The translations under genes were made by a program, and so were the position numbers. A DNA stretch of 64,000 bases from Hyphomicrobium_A sp963745205 (GTDB lineage Bacteria; Pseudomonadota; Alphaproteobacteria; Rhizobiales; Hyphomicrobiaceae): the NCBI GenBank assembly GCA_963745205.1, contig CAVUWX010000016.1, forward strand, positions 1-64,000, given 5' to 3'. This document shows positions 26,799-35,900 of this stretch, in pieces. Within the stretch, counting starts at the first letter, position 1; every line of letters begins with the position of its first letter. The notes beneath the pieces are model-generated. The model ran no database searches and was not told the origin of the DNA. It saw only the letters and a list, made by a program, of their open reading frames with translations.

Positions 26799-27929
26799 TC
26801 ATGCGGCGATCGCCGCGGGCTTTGCAACCTTCTCCCAAGCCGCGAGAAACACGGCGATGTCGTCGTCCGTCGTCTGCGGACCGAGGCTGACGCGCACCGA
26901 CGAGCGGGCCATTTCGGGCCCGAGCCCCATGGCCTCGAGCACGTGGCTCGCGCCGACCTTGCCCGACGAGCAGGCGGCACCCGCGCTCACCGCGACGCCT
27001 TCGAGGTCGAGCTTGATGACCAGCGTCTCGGCACGCGCACCCGCCAGCGCGATGCACGAGGTGTTTGCGATACGCTGAGCCGCGCCTCCAACGATCACGG
27101 CGGACGGCGTTGCGCGCGTCACGCCCGCCTCGAGCCGTGCGCGCAGCTTCTCCATGCGTTGTGCCGCGTCGGCGTCGCGCTGGATCGCTTCGGCGGCGGC
27201 GCCGAACCCGGCGATGCCGGCGACGTCCTCGGTGCCGGCGCGACGGCGGCGTTCCTGACCGCCCCCGGCGATGAGCGCCGGCAGCGTTACGCCGTCGCGG
27301 ATGATGAGCGCACCGACGCCGCGCGGCCCGCCGATCTTGTGCGCCGACAGCACGAGCGCGTCGGCGCCAAGCGCGGCGAAATCAACGGCAATGCGGCCGG
27401 GCGCCTGCACGGCATCGACGTGCATGGTCGCGGCGATGTCGCGCGCGAGCGCCGTCACCTCCGCCACCGGCTGGATCACGCCTGTCTCGTTGCTTGCCGC
27501 CATGAGGCTGACAAGCACACGCGCCGAACGCGCGCGCGCGCGCTCAAGCAGCGCGGAGGTCGCGTCCATGTCCACGACGCCATTCGACGCGACCGGTAGA
27601 GATGCGAGCCGCGCACCGGCACGCTGCGCCGGCGCCAGCACCGAATCGTGCTCGATCGCCGACACGCAGATCTCGTCCCAGCCGGCAGCCATCACGCAGT
27701 TGTTCGCTTCCGTCGCGCCGCTGGTGAACACAACCTCCGAGGGGCTCGCGTTCACGAGTTGAGCGACCTCTTCGCGCGCCCGCTCGACGATCGAGCGTAC
27801 GGCCCGGCCTTCCGCATGCACCGAGGAGGGATTTCCCAAGGCGTCCATCGCCGCGACCATCGCCGCGCGCGCCTCCGCGCGCAGCGGTGCCGACGCGTTG
27901 TAATCGAGGTATGTGCGCGGATGCGTCAT
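26799..27929 (-). CDS. Cysteine desulfurase, IscS/NifS-like class I
   Basis: A 376-residue PLP enzyme delivering sulfur from cysteine. YLDYNASAPLR opens the chain, TEANNC marks the cofactor site, HVDAVQAPG contacts PLP, SAHKIGGPRGVGALI holds the lysine, and SAGAACSSGKVGASHVL is the mobile class I loop with the catalytic cysteine. Its ATG overlaps the iscR stop as ATGA. It differs from SufS further along the operon; alphaproteobacterial suf operons often carry both types. It may also supply sulfur for tRNA thiolation. Confidence 0.92.
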   Translation of the reverse strand: MTHPRTYLDYNASAPLRAEARAAMVAAMDALGNPSSVHAEGRAVRSIVERAREEVAQLVNASPSEVVFTSGATEANNCVMAAGWDEICVSAIEHDSVLAPAQRAGARLASLPVASNGVVDMDATSALLERARARSARVLVSLMAASNETGVIQPVAEVTALARDIAATMHVDAVQAPGRIAVDFAALGADALVLSAHKIGGPRGVGALIIRDGVTLPALIAGGGQERRRRAGTEDVAGIAGFGAAAEAIQRDADAAQRMEKLRARLEAGVTRATPSAVIVGGAAQRIANTSCIALAGARAETLVIKLDLEGVAVSAGAACSSGKVGASHVLEAMGLGPEMARSSVRVSLGPQTTDDDIAVFLAAWEKVAKPAAIAA

Positions 27930-28384
27930 CCGACCGCCAATTCCTTCTCCCGCGGCCGCACCGCGAGCTTCTCGGACGGGATGCCGTCGAGCACCTCTTG
28001 CAATGTCACGTCGGAAAGGAACGCCGCGATATGACCGCCGAGCGCGTGCCACAGCTCGTGCGTAAGACAGCGCTGCTCGCCGAGGCAGCCGACATCGCCG
28101 TCGAGGCAGCGCGTCATGCGCGTCTCCTCGTGCACGGCCTCCATGATCGCGGCGATGGTGATGTCTTGCGCGCGCCGCGCGAGCACGTAGCCGCCGGAGC
28201 GGCCGCGCGCGCTTTCGACGAGGCCTGCCCGCCGCAGGCGCAGGAAGATCTGCTCCAGATAAGCGACCGACAGGTTCTGCCGCTCGGCAATGGCCGAGAG
28301 CGGGACCGCTGCGCCGTCGCCGCCACACTTGGCGAGATCGGCCATGGCCATTACGGCGTACCGGGCTTTGGTGTTCAACTCCAC
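27926..28384 (-). CDS. iscR: Rrf2-family Fe-S regulator IscR
   Basis: A 152-residue winged-helix regulator that senses Fe-S cluster status. The DNA-binding part starts MELNTKARYAVMAMADLA, followed by the recognition region SVAYLEQIFLRLRRAGLVES and GRSGGYVLAR. The cluster-binding cysteines are in RCLDGDVGCLGEQRCLTHELW, spaced C-x6-C-x5-C with a nearby histidine, one residue longer in the first gap than in E. coli IscR. GTG 28384 is chosen because GGAGGA lies 9 bases upstream and the chain begins exactly as in the family. First gene of the suf operon, so it probably controls its own transcript. Confidence 0.93.
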   Translation of the reverse strand: MELNTKARYAVMAMADLAKCGGDGAAVPLSAIAERQNLSVAYLEQIFLRLRRAGLVESARGRSGGYVLARRAQDITIAAIMEAVHEETRMTRCLDGDVGCLGEQRCLTHELWHALGGHIAAFLSDVTLQEVLDGIPSEKLAVRPREKELAVG

Positions 28385-28512
28385 GACGCCACATCCTCCA
28401 TGCCGGTCAGCCGCCTCGCACCGGCGTTCCCGGCGCTTTCGCTTGCAATCGGCACCCTCGCCTGTGCTAAGAAGCGCGACCGTCAAGAGCCGGATGCCGC
28501 TGGACCCCGCTC

Positions 28513-28529
28513 TTTCGAACAGTTCTAAA
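28513..28529 (-). promoter_or_regulatory. Irr-type iron-control box at the suf operon promoter
   Basis: On the minus strand this reads TTTAGAACTGTTCGAAA, a 17-base palindrome. It differs by one base from the ICE/Irr-box pattern TTTAGAA-N3-TTCTAAA known from rhizobial Irr targets. It starts four bases downstream of the -10 element and covers the expected transcription start, so a bound repressor would block initiation. Irr acts under iron limitation; the assignment is by pattern only. Confidence 0.65.
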
Positions 28530-28533
28530 CTTG

Positions 28534-28562
28534 AATATGTAAATTCCGAGCCCACAAGTCAA
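28534..28562 (-). promoter_or_regulatory. Sigma70-like promoter of the iscR-suf operon
   Basis: On the minus strand TTGACT (28562-28557) and CATATT (28539-28534) are separated by exactly 17 bases. The pair lies about 150 bases upstream of the iscR start, in an AT-richer patch of the intergenic space. The predicted start near 28527 falls within the Irr-type box. Confidence 0.6.
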
Positions 28563-28641
28563 GGTTTCGGAGCGGCCGAATTAACGGTCTTTCCGAGCGG
28601 CGGCGGACCGAGCCACAACCCCCAAAAGAGCTGAAAAAGAG

Positions 28642-29397
28642 ATGCCCGAGCTGATTATCAATGGGCCTGCGGGCCGCATCGAAGCCCGCTACCACCACGA
28701 TAGTGCGGGTGACGGCCCCATCGCCCTCATCCTGCATCCTCACCCGCAGTTCGGCGGGACCATGAACAACCAGGTGGTCTACACGCTCTACCACACGTTC
28801 GCCGAGCGCGGATTCTCGGTGCTGCGCTTCAATTTCCGCGGTGTCGGCCGCAGCCAGGGCATCTGGGACGGCGGCCCCGGCGAGCTGTCGGACGCGGCCT
28901 CCGCCCTCGACTGGCTGCAGATCATCAAGCCCGACGCCAAAAGCTGCTGGATCGCGGGGGTCTCCTTCGGCACCTGGATCGCCATGCAGCTGTTGATGCG
29001 GCGCCCCGAGGTCGAGGGCTTCATCTGCGTCGCGCCGCCCTCGAACCTCTACGACTTCTCCTTCCTCGCGCCCTGCCCCTCCTCCGGCCTGATGATCAAC
29101 GGCGACAAGGACCGCGTCGTGCCCTCAAACTCGGTGGCGGAGCTTTCCCAGCGCCTCAAGACCCAGCGCGGCATCAAGATCACGCACCAGGTCGTGCCCG
29201 GCGCCAACCACTTCTTCGAGAACAAGCTCGACGAGCTGAAGGAAGCCGTGGGAACCTACGTCGATCAGCGCATGGAGCAGGCAGAGAAGGACCGCGCCAA
29301 GGAGAAGGAGCGGGAGCAGGAGCGGGAGCGCGAACGCCAGCGCCAGCGTGAGATCGAGCGACAGGAAGAGCAGAACGGCGGCGGCGCCGAAGTCTGA
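28642..29397 (+). CDS. Alpha/beta hydrolase with a charged coiled-coil tail
   Basis: A 251-residue cytoplasmic serine hydrolase of the alpha/beta fold, similar to uncharacterised proteins of the CocE/dienelactone-hydrolase-like group. Seen in sequence: LILHPHPQFGGTMNN near the N-terminus (oxyanion region), FNFRGVGRSQG, nucleophile elbow GVSFGTW near residue 113, an acid in NGDKDRVV and the histidine in VPGANHFFENK. After residue 205 the chain becomes a nearly uninterrupted Glu/Arg/Gln tail (KEKEREQERERER), probably a single long helix. The first half is typical of the family; the tail is an addition. It may share a transcript with the M28 peptidase gene 35 bases downstream. Confidence 0.85.
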   Translation: MPELIINGPAGRIEARYHHDSAGDGPIALILHPHPQFGGTMNNQVVYTLYHTFAERGFSVLRFNFRGVGRSQGIWDGGPGELSDAASALDWLQIIKPDAKSCWIAGVSFGTWIAMQLLMRRPEVEGFICVAPPSNLYDFSFLAPCPSSGLMINGDKDRVVPSNSVAELSQRLKTQRGIKITHQVVPGANHFFENKLDELKEAVGTYVDQRMEQAEKDRAKEKEREQERERERQRQREIERQEEQNGGGAEV

Positions 29398-29432
29398 AGC
29401 AGTTTCGCCGGCGAACGCGGGCAGTTGGCATC

Positions 29433-30431
29433 GTGAAGAAGATCGTGCTGTGGGCAGCAGGCTTTCTGGTTGTCGCGGTCGCGCTCGGCGCGGCGGCGTA
29501 CTGGTATTCTTTGAGCCTGCCCGGCAAGAGCTTCACCGGTCCGCTCGCCCCGCCCACGCGCGCCGAGGAGGACCTGGCGCAGCGGCTGAAGCGCCACGTC
29601 ACCGCCATAGCGAGCGTGCCCCACAACGTCTCGCATCCCGAGGAGCTCGAGAAGTCGGCCGCCTACGTCGAGGGGGAGCTGAAGGCGCTCGGCTACGCGC
29701 CGCAGCCGCAAGTCTACGAGACCGACGGCAAATCCGTGCGCAACATCGAGGTCGTGCTGGCGCCGCCAGCCGCGGGGCCGGATAGCGAGAGCGTCGTCGT
29801 CGGCGCGCACTATGACTCCGCGGGCGTGGCGCCCGGCGCCAACGACAACGGCACCGGCGTTGCCGCCGTGCTCGAGCTCGCGCGCATGCTGAAGGACGCG
29901 CCCTTGAAGACCAAGACGCTGCGGCTCGTGCTGTTCGTCAACGAGGAGCCGCCCTACGACCGCACCCCCTACATGGGCAGCGTCCGCTACGCGCACATGC
30001 TGAAGGAGCACAACGTGCGCGTTGCCGGCATGATGTCGCTGGAGACGCTCGGCTGTTTCTCGGACGAGCCCGGCAGCCAAAAGTATCCCGCTCCCTTCGG
30101 GCTGATCTTCCCCAACAAGGCGAACTTCATCGCTTTCGTCGCCATGCCCGGATCGCGCAACTTCCTGCACGACGTGGTCGCCAGCTTCCGCAAGCACACC
30201 GACTTCCCGACCATCGGCGGCACGGCACCCGATCAGATCGACGGCATCGGCTGGTCGGACCACTGGTCGTTCTGGAAGCTTGGCTATCCGGCGGTCATGG
30301 TCACCGACACGGCGCTGTTTCGCTACCGCCACTATCACAAGCCGACGGATACGCCCGACAAGGTCGACTTCAAGAAGCTCGCCCGCATCACGCTAGGGCT
30401 CGAGCAGACCGTTCGCGACCTGCTGCAGTGA
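29433..30431 (+). CDS. M28 family zinc aminopeptidase, membrane-anchored or secreted
   Basis: A 332-residue metallopeptidase of family M28. An N-terminal hydrophobic segment (IVLWAAGFLVVAVALGAAAYWY) acts as signal or membrane anchor, so the catalytic domain is periplasmic. Zinc ligands and catalytic residues can be placed in VVGAHYDSAGVAPGANDNGTG (His and Asp), VNEEPPYDRTPYMGS (catalytic Glu), SLETLGC (metal Glu), and HYHKPTDTPDKVD (His). The start is a GTG. Its stop lies three bases from the end of convergent anmK. Substrate specificity, probably free N-terminal peptides, is inferred from the family. Confidence 0.88.
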   Translation: MKKIVLWAAGFLVVAVALGAAAYWYSLSLPGKSFTGPLAPPTRAEEDLAQRLKRHVTAIASVPHNVSHPEELEKSAAYVEGELKALGYAPQPQVYETDGKSVRNIEVVLAPPAAGPDSESVVVGAHYDSAGVAPGANDNGTGVAAVLELARMLKDAPLKTKTLRLVLFVNEEPPYDRTPYMGSVRYAHMLKEHNVRVAGMMSLETLGCFSDEPGSQKYPAPFGLIFPNKANFIAFVAMPGSRNFLHDVVASFRKHTDFPTIGGTAPDQIDGIGWSDHWSFWKLGYPAVMVTDTALFRYRHYHKPTDTPDKVDFKKLARITLGLEQTVRDLLQ

Positions 30432-30434
30432 TTT

Positions 30435-31538
30435 TCAGCGTGGCGCCTTCACCAGCACGCCACCGGTCAGCGGCCGCGCCACGCCCGTCGTGTCCGGATA
30501 GGTGATCGGCAATCCCAGCACCGAGCGCACCGCGAGATAGGCCCACGCCTCCGCCTCGATGAAGTCGCCGTTGAGCCCCAGCGCCTCTGCCGGCACCACG
30601 GCATTGGGCACGTGCGCGGCGAGCATGCTCATGAGCGTGCGGTTCTTGCGCCCGCCCCCGCATATGACCCACACCCGCGGCTCGATCGGCACGTGCTCGC
30701 GCGCTTTCGCGATCGAGGCGGCGGTGAACGCGGTGAGCGTCGCCGCGCCGTCTTCCAGCGATAGCCCGGCGACCGGGCCCGCGGAGAAGTCGTTGCGGTC
30801 GAGCGACTTTGGCGGCAGCGCGCCGAAGTATCCGTTGGTCAGGAGTGCCGTCAGCGCCGCCTCGTCGACGCGCCCGGCCCCGGCGCAGGCTCCGTCCGCG
30901 TCGTGGGCGGCACCCGTGTGCTTCAGCATCCAGTCATCTATGAGCGCGTTCCCGGGCCCCGTGTCGAAGGCGATGATGCGCTCGCCGATCCAGGTGACGT
31001 TGGCGACGCCGCCGATGTTCACGAAGGCGGCCGGCAGCATCGAGAGCTGCACCGCGAGCGCGCGGTGGTAGATCGGGACGAGCGGCGCCCCCTGCCCCCC
31101 GGCCGCGACGTCGGCGGCGCGCATGTCGAACACGACGTCGAGGCCGGTTTCCCTCGCCAGCAGCGCCCCGTCGCCGAGTTGCACCGTCATGGCGCGCGCC
31201 GGATCGTGCAGCACCGTCTGGCCGTGGTAGCCCACAAGATCGATGGTCGCGCGGTCGATGCCGTTGGCGGCGAGAAAGCGCTTCACCGCCTCGGCGTTGA
31301 GCATGGTCAGGCCGCGTTCGAACTCGCCTAGGGCTCCGGGGCGATCCTCGCGCCGGGCAAGCGCTTTGGCCTCGCTGAGCGCCGTGCGCAGCCGGAGCTT
31401 GACCTCGGGCGGATAGGGAAACGCGGCCGCCGGCCCGTGCTGCAGCTCGCGGTTGCCGTCGGTGGCGAGCAGCGCCACGTCGATGCCGTCCATCGAGGTG
31501 CCGCTCATCAAGCCGAGCGCGCGCTGAAGCTTGCCCAT
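30435..31538 (-). CDS. anmK: Anhydro-N-acetylmuramic acid kinase AnmK
   Basis: A 367-residue sugar kinase that converts 1,6-anhydro-MurNAc, released by lytic transglycosylases, to MurNAc-6-phosphate with ring opening in cell-wall recycling. LGLMSGTSMDGIDVALL at the N-terminus is the ATP-phosphate motif. VGYHGQTVLHDP, VNIGGVANVTWI, FDTGPGNALIDDW and VICGGGRKN follow in the family order. Start ATG 31538 is chosen because homology begins at MGKLQRALGLMSG. Divergent from tyrS with 66 bases between. Confidence 0.94.
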   Translation of the reverse strand: MGKLQRALGLMSGTSMDGIDVALLATDGNRELQHGPAAAFPYPPEVKLRLRTALSEAKALARREDRPGALGEFERGLTMLNAEAVKRFLAANGIDRATIDLVGYHGQTVLHDPARAMTVQLGDGALLARETGLDVVFDMRAADVAAGGQGAPLVPIYHRALAVQLSMLPAAFVNIGGVANVTWIGERIIAFDTGPGNALIDDWMLKHTGAAHDADGACAGAGRVDEAALTALLTNGYFGALPPKSLDRNDFSAGPVAGLSLEDGAATLTAFTAASIAKAREHVPIEPRVWVICGGGRKNRTLMSMLAAHVPNAVVPAEALGLNGDFIEAEAWAYLAVRSVLGLPITYPDTTGVARPLTGGVLVKAPR

Positions 31539-31604
31539 CAGACCCTTCCTGTGCAACTTCGCTGCCCATCCGGCTCGCGGAGCGCGGAAAGTCATACAGG
31601 CGTC

Positions 31605-32915
31605 ATGGCCAAACTCAAATCAGACTTCGTGCGAACGCTTCAAGAGCGCGGCTTTGTGCACCAGTGCTCCGATGAGGCTGGCCTTGATGCGCTGGCCGCC
31701 AAGGGCGAGGTCGTCGCCTACGTCGGCTACGATTGCACGGCCCCCTCGCTGCACGTCGGCAGCCTGCTCTCGATCATGATGCTGCATTGGCTGCAACAGT
31801 CAGGCGGCAAGCCGGTCGTGCTCATGGGCGGCGGCACCACGCGCGTCGGCGATCCTTCGGGCAAGGACGAGACGCGCAAGATCCTGTCGCTCGAGGATAT
31901 CGAGAGCAATAAGGCCGGCATGCAGCAGGCGTTCGCGAAGTTCCTTAAATTCGGCTCTGACAAGACCGACGCCGTCATGGTCGACAACGCGGAGTGGCTC
32001 GCTCAGCTGAACTACATCGAGTTCCTGCGCGACGTGGGGCGGCACTTCTCCGTCAATCGCATGCTGACGATGGATTCGGCCAAGCTCCGCCTCGAGCGCG
32101 AGCAGGAGCTGTCGTTCATCGAGTTCAACTACATGCTCCTGCAGGCCTACGACTACGTGGAGCTTTCCCGCCGTTACGGCTGCAACCTGCAGATGGGCGG
32201 CTCCGACCAGTGGGGCAACATCGTGAACGGCATCGACCTCGGCCGCCGCATGGGGTCCCCACAGCTCTACGCCCTCACCTGCCCGCTGCTGACCACAGCG
32301 TCGGGAGCCAAGATGGGCAAGACGGCGGCCGGCGCCGTGTGGCTCAACGAGGCGCAACTCTCCGCCTACGACTACTGGCAGTTCTGGCGCAACACCGAGG
32401 ACGCCGACGTCGAGCGCTTCCTGAAGTTGTTCACCATCCTGCCGCTCGATGAGATCGCGAAGCTGGGGGCGCTCCACGGCGCCGAGATCAACGAGGCAAA
32501 GAAAGTGCTCGCCACGGAAGCGACCGCGCTGCTGCACGGGCGCGAGAAGGCGGAGGCAGCAGCCGCAGACAGCGCGCGAATACTTTTCTTATAGAGGTTC
32601 GAGGGCATCAATTTGGCGGCCAAGCAGACGTCGAATTCATTCCCGCCGCACCTGATCGAGATCTGCCAACTGTAACCGTTCGCAGAGCTCAACTCGAAGC
32701 CGGCTCGGAGTTCTGACGGCCTGCATCAATGCCGGCCTTGTCGCATCGAACAGCGAAGCGCGGCGACAAGATCAAGGGCGGCGGCGTGAAGATCAACGAT
32801 CAGGCCTGTGACCGACGAGAAGCGAGTGTTTGACACTCGGCAGATCTCACGCGTCGACGGCGTCATCAAGCTCTCGCTCGGCAAGAAGAAGCACGTACTA
32901 TTGAAGCCGGTCTGA
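31605..32915 (+). CDS. tyrS: Tyrosyl-tRNA synthetase TyrS, 3' part with four single-base indels
   Basis: Charges tRNA-Tyr. The first 325 residues are in one frame: the HIGH-type motif SLHVGSLLS, the tyrosine pocket YVGYDCTAPS, QMGGSDQWGNIVNG and the KMSKS-type GAKMGKT. The last 340 bases code for the S4 RNA-binding domain but only across changing frames: -1 near 32579, -1 near 32703, +1 at 32770 and +1 at 32807. The pieces read LPTVTVRRAQLEAG, LGVLTACINAGLVASNSEA, IKGGGVKINDQ and VIKLSLGKKKHVLLKPV. The four shifts cancel, so the total length is a multiple of three (436 residues). As written, translation stops at 32594. An essential gene with intact flanking protein suggests sequence error rather than decay. 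Confidence 0.85.
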
Positions 32916-32935
32916 CGAGCCGACCCGAGCTTGAT

Positions 32936-35900
32936 CTACTGCTTTTTCTTTTTCGGCGGGGCTTGGGTCGTCTGCGACGACCAGCCGTCGACGTTGTCGG
33001 AGTCGGCCTGCTGCGCCTCGTCCCCCTCCGCCGTCGGCGCTTGCGGCACGGCCATCGTCGTGCTCGATGCCCGTGTGTTTTCCTCAGATGCCGGGTTCGG
33101 CGTCTCGTCGCGCCGCTGCACCTTCGGGTTGGGGTTGGTCATCTGGAAGATCTCGCGGAAGATCCCGGGCGCCAGCATGGCCAGCGGATTGACGACAACC
33201 TCCGGGTGGTCCATCGGCCCTTGGATGGCATAGGTCATCCCCGACAGACCCTCGCACTTCGGCCCGAGAGCGATCGGCCCCAGGATCGGAATCTCGCACA
33301 AGTCTCCCATCAGGCCCTGCAGCGGCACGTACGTCCCGCCGAGGTTCACGCGTCGCGTCTTGAAGTCGACCTTGCCGCGGATGGAGGCGCCGAGCAGTGG
33401 CCCGCGCAGATAGGATTCCTCCATCACGAACTGCCCGTAGCCGACCGAGAACGGCACCCGCATGCGTGTGAACTCGAACACCTCGCGCACGACCTTGGGT
33501 CTGTCCTTCGGGGCACCGCTTTTGCCGGCCGCCTGCTCGTCGCCCGCGGTGCTGAACACCTCCGACACCACGGGGTCGCCGAGGATGCGGAAATCCTCCA
33601 CGTAGAGAACGCCGGTCTTCTCCGCCGGCCCCTTGCCGTCGAGGTTCACCTCGAGCCGCACGCGCCCGCCCTGGATGTTCGGATAGAAGTCGATGAGCTT
33701 GAACGCCTGGCCGGCGTCGGTCGAATCGGCCAGGAGCTGGCGCGGCTGCCCGGCGTCCTGGCGCAGAGCGACCGCGAGCGGCTTGCCGCCGTCGAGCGTG
33801 CCGCGCACATCGAGCGCTGTAAGCTTCTCGCCGCGCTTGGAGAGCTTGAGCTTGACGCCGCGCAAGTTGACCTCGGAGAAGCCTATGACGTTGGAGATCT
33901 CGGCTTCGAGATCGATGCCGTCGCGCGGCTTTTTCGCGGGCGGATGCTGCTCGGCGAGCTGGCCCAGCGAGAACAGCGAGCGGAAGAAATCGCGCCCGTC
34001 GAAGGTGGCCCCGTGCGCCTTCACCTTCCACACGTTGTCGGACCCCAGCGAGCCCTGCACCTCCATGCGCGTCACGACGTTGAGCGAGAAATCGGGGAAA
34101 TAGAACTCGCGCAGCCGGTTGTCGGCACCGATCGCGGCCCAGCCCTCGATGGCAATGTCGTCGCCAGCGACCTTGAAGTTCTGCAGCTCGATCTTGTGCG
34201 TACGCCCCTGCGCGATGTCGCACTGGAGCGTCGCCGGGCGCCCCGGCGATTTGTGCCAGGAGACGTTGTCGAGCAAGAGGTCCGCGTTCGACAGATCGGC
34301 CCGCAGCCGTATCGCCGGCTCGTTGCGCTGGCCGCGCGTGATTGTGATCTCGATCGGTACCTCGCCCTGCACGATGTGGTTGACGTCGAGCCCGAGCTGG
34401 TTGCGGTCAGTGTTGTCGAGAGTCGCCGTGATGCGCAGCGGCGGCTGCTTGTCGATGGGCGCGTCGAAGATGCGCTGCCAGCTGACCTTGGCGAGGACGC
34501 CGTTGATCAGGAGCTGACCGTTGGCGTCGACCGCCTTCTCCGTGATGTCGAGGCCGATGGTCGCCCCCTGCACATCGTACGGGCCGAGGAAATCCTTGGC
34601 CTTGCCGTCACTGATGTGCGCCTTGCCCTCGACCTTGATGGCACCCGCGGCAAGCTCCGCCCGCAGCGGCAGCGTCACCTTGAACTGCCCGTCGAACTTT
34701 CCTTCGAGATTCTGGCGCGGAAGTCCGGCCTCCTCCAAGAGCCCGAGCGGCGATTTCTCGATCAAATCGAGCACCAAGCCGAGGCTCGTCTCCGACCCGA
34801 ACATGATCTCGCCCATCGAAGGCGCCTCGCTCATGACGTTGGTGGCGGTGAAGCGGCCACCCTTCAGCGGCACGAGGTGGTCAGGATCGAGCGCGATTGC
34901 TGCGTCGGGGACGTTGATCTCGAGCGCGTCGTTCTCGATGCGCATCAGGAGCCGCGGGGCGACGATGGGGGGCATGTTCTCGATGACGCGCATCTCGACG
35001 TCGGAAGCCTGCAGCGCCAGCGAAAGGCGGTGCTCGTTTGCATCGGCACCCGTCTCGCCCGGCTCCATACCGGCGCCGCTCACGAAGCGGAACGTGCCGC
35101 CAAGGAAGTTGGCGTGCGCTACGCGCTCACCCACCCAGTCACGCGCGTCGGACGCAATCGCCTTCGGCCACAGCGCCTTCAGCGTGTCGAGCGGCATCGG
35201 GCTCAGGGTGCCCTCGAGCCGGGTGCTGGCGGGATCGGCGCCGGCGACGAAATCGCCCTTCAAGGCGATCTCCGCACCGCCGGCCTTGAGGTTGAAATCG
35301 GCAAGCTCGATCTCGCCGCGGTGCGGGAGCACACGGCCCGTCGCCCGCCAGGATTGCAGGTTGACCGTGGGCACCGCGAACTCGGCCGCGGCGAACACGC
35401 CTTCGTTGGCGCTGAGGTCGTAGGACCAGACCGGATGGCCGTCCTGCGGCGTCTGGCTCTGCATTGCGCCCGACATAGTGATGCGACTGCCGCGCCAGCG
35501 CAGCGTCGAGGGCGAAAGCAGGACGCGCTGCGCAGCCCCGTCGTAGGCGACCTTGATGGTGCCGCCGTCGACCTCCAGCGGCGCCTCGGGAAGCGCGGGA
35601 AGCCGCAAGCTGCCGTGGCCGATGTCGGCGCTCAGCGTCGCGACACGGAGGTCTCCGGCGGTGGACAACTCGAACGTCGCGTCGACTGCAACCGGCATGT
35701 CGAAGGCTTGCAGCAGGCTGAGCTGGGGTACTGCGGGTGCGAGGGTGCGGGGGTAAAGCTCGCGGATCGACGTCTTGAGGCGCAGCGTGTGGTCGCGTTC
35801 CAATTCATCGGTCTCGAAGGCGAGCTTCCACGGCTGGCCGCCGGACTCGATGGTGGCGCGGCCGGCGATGACGCTGCGGGCGCGCGCGTGCCTGAGCGCG

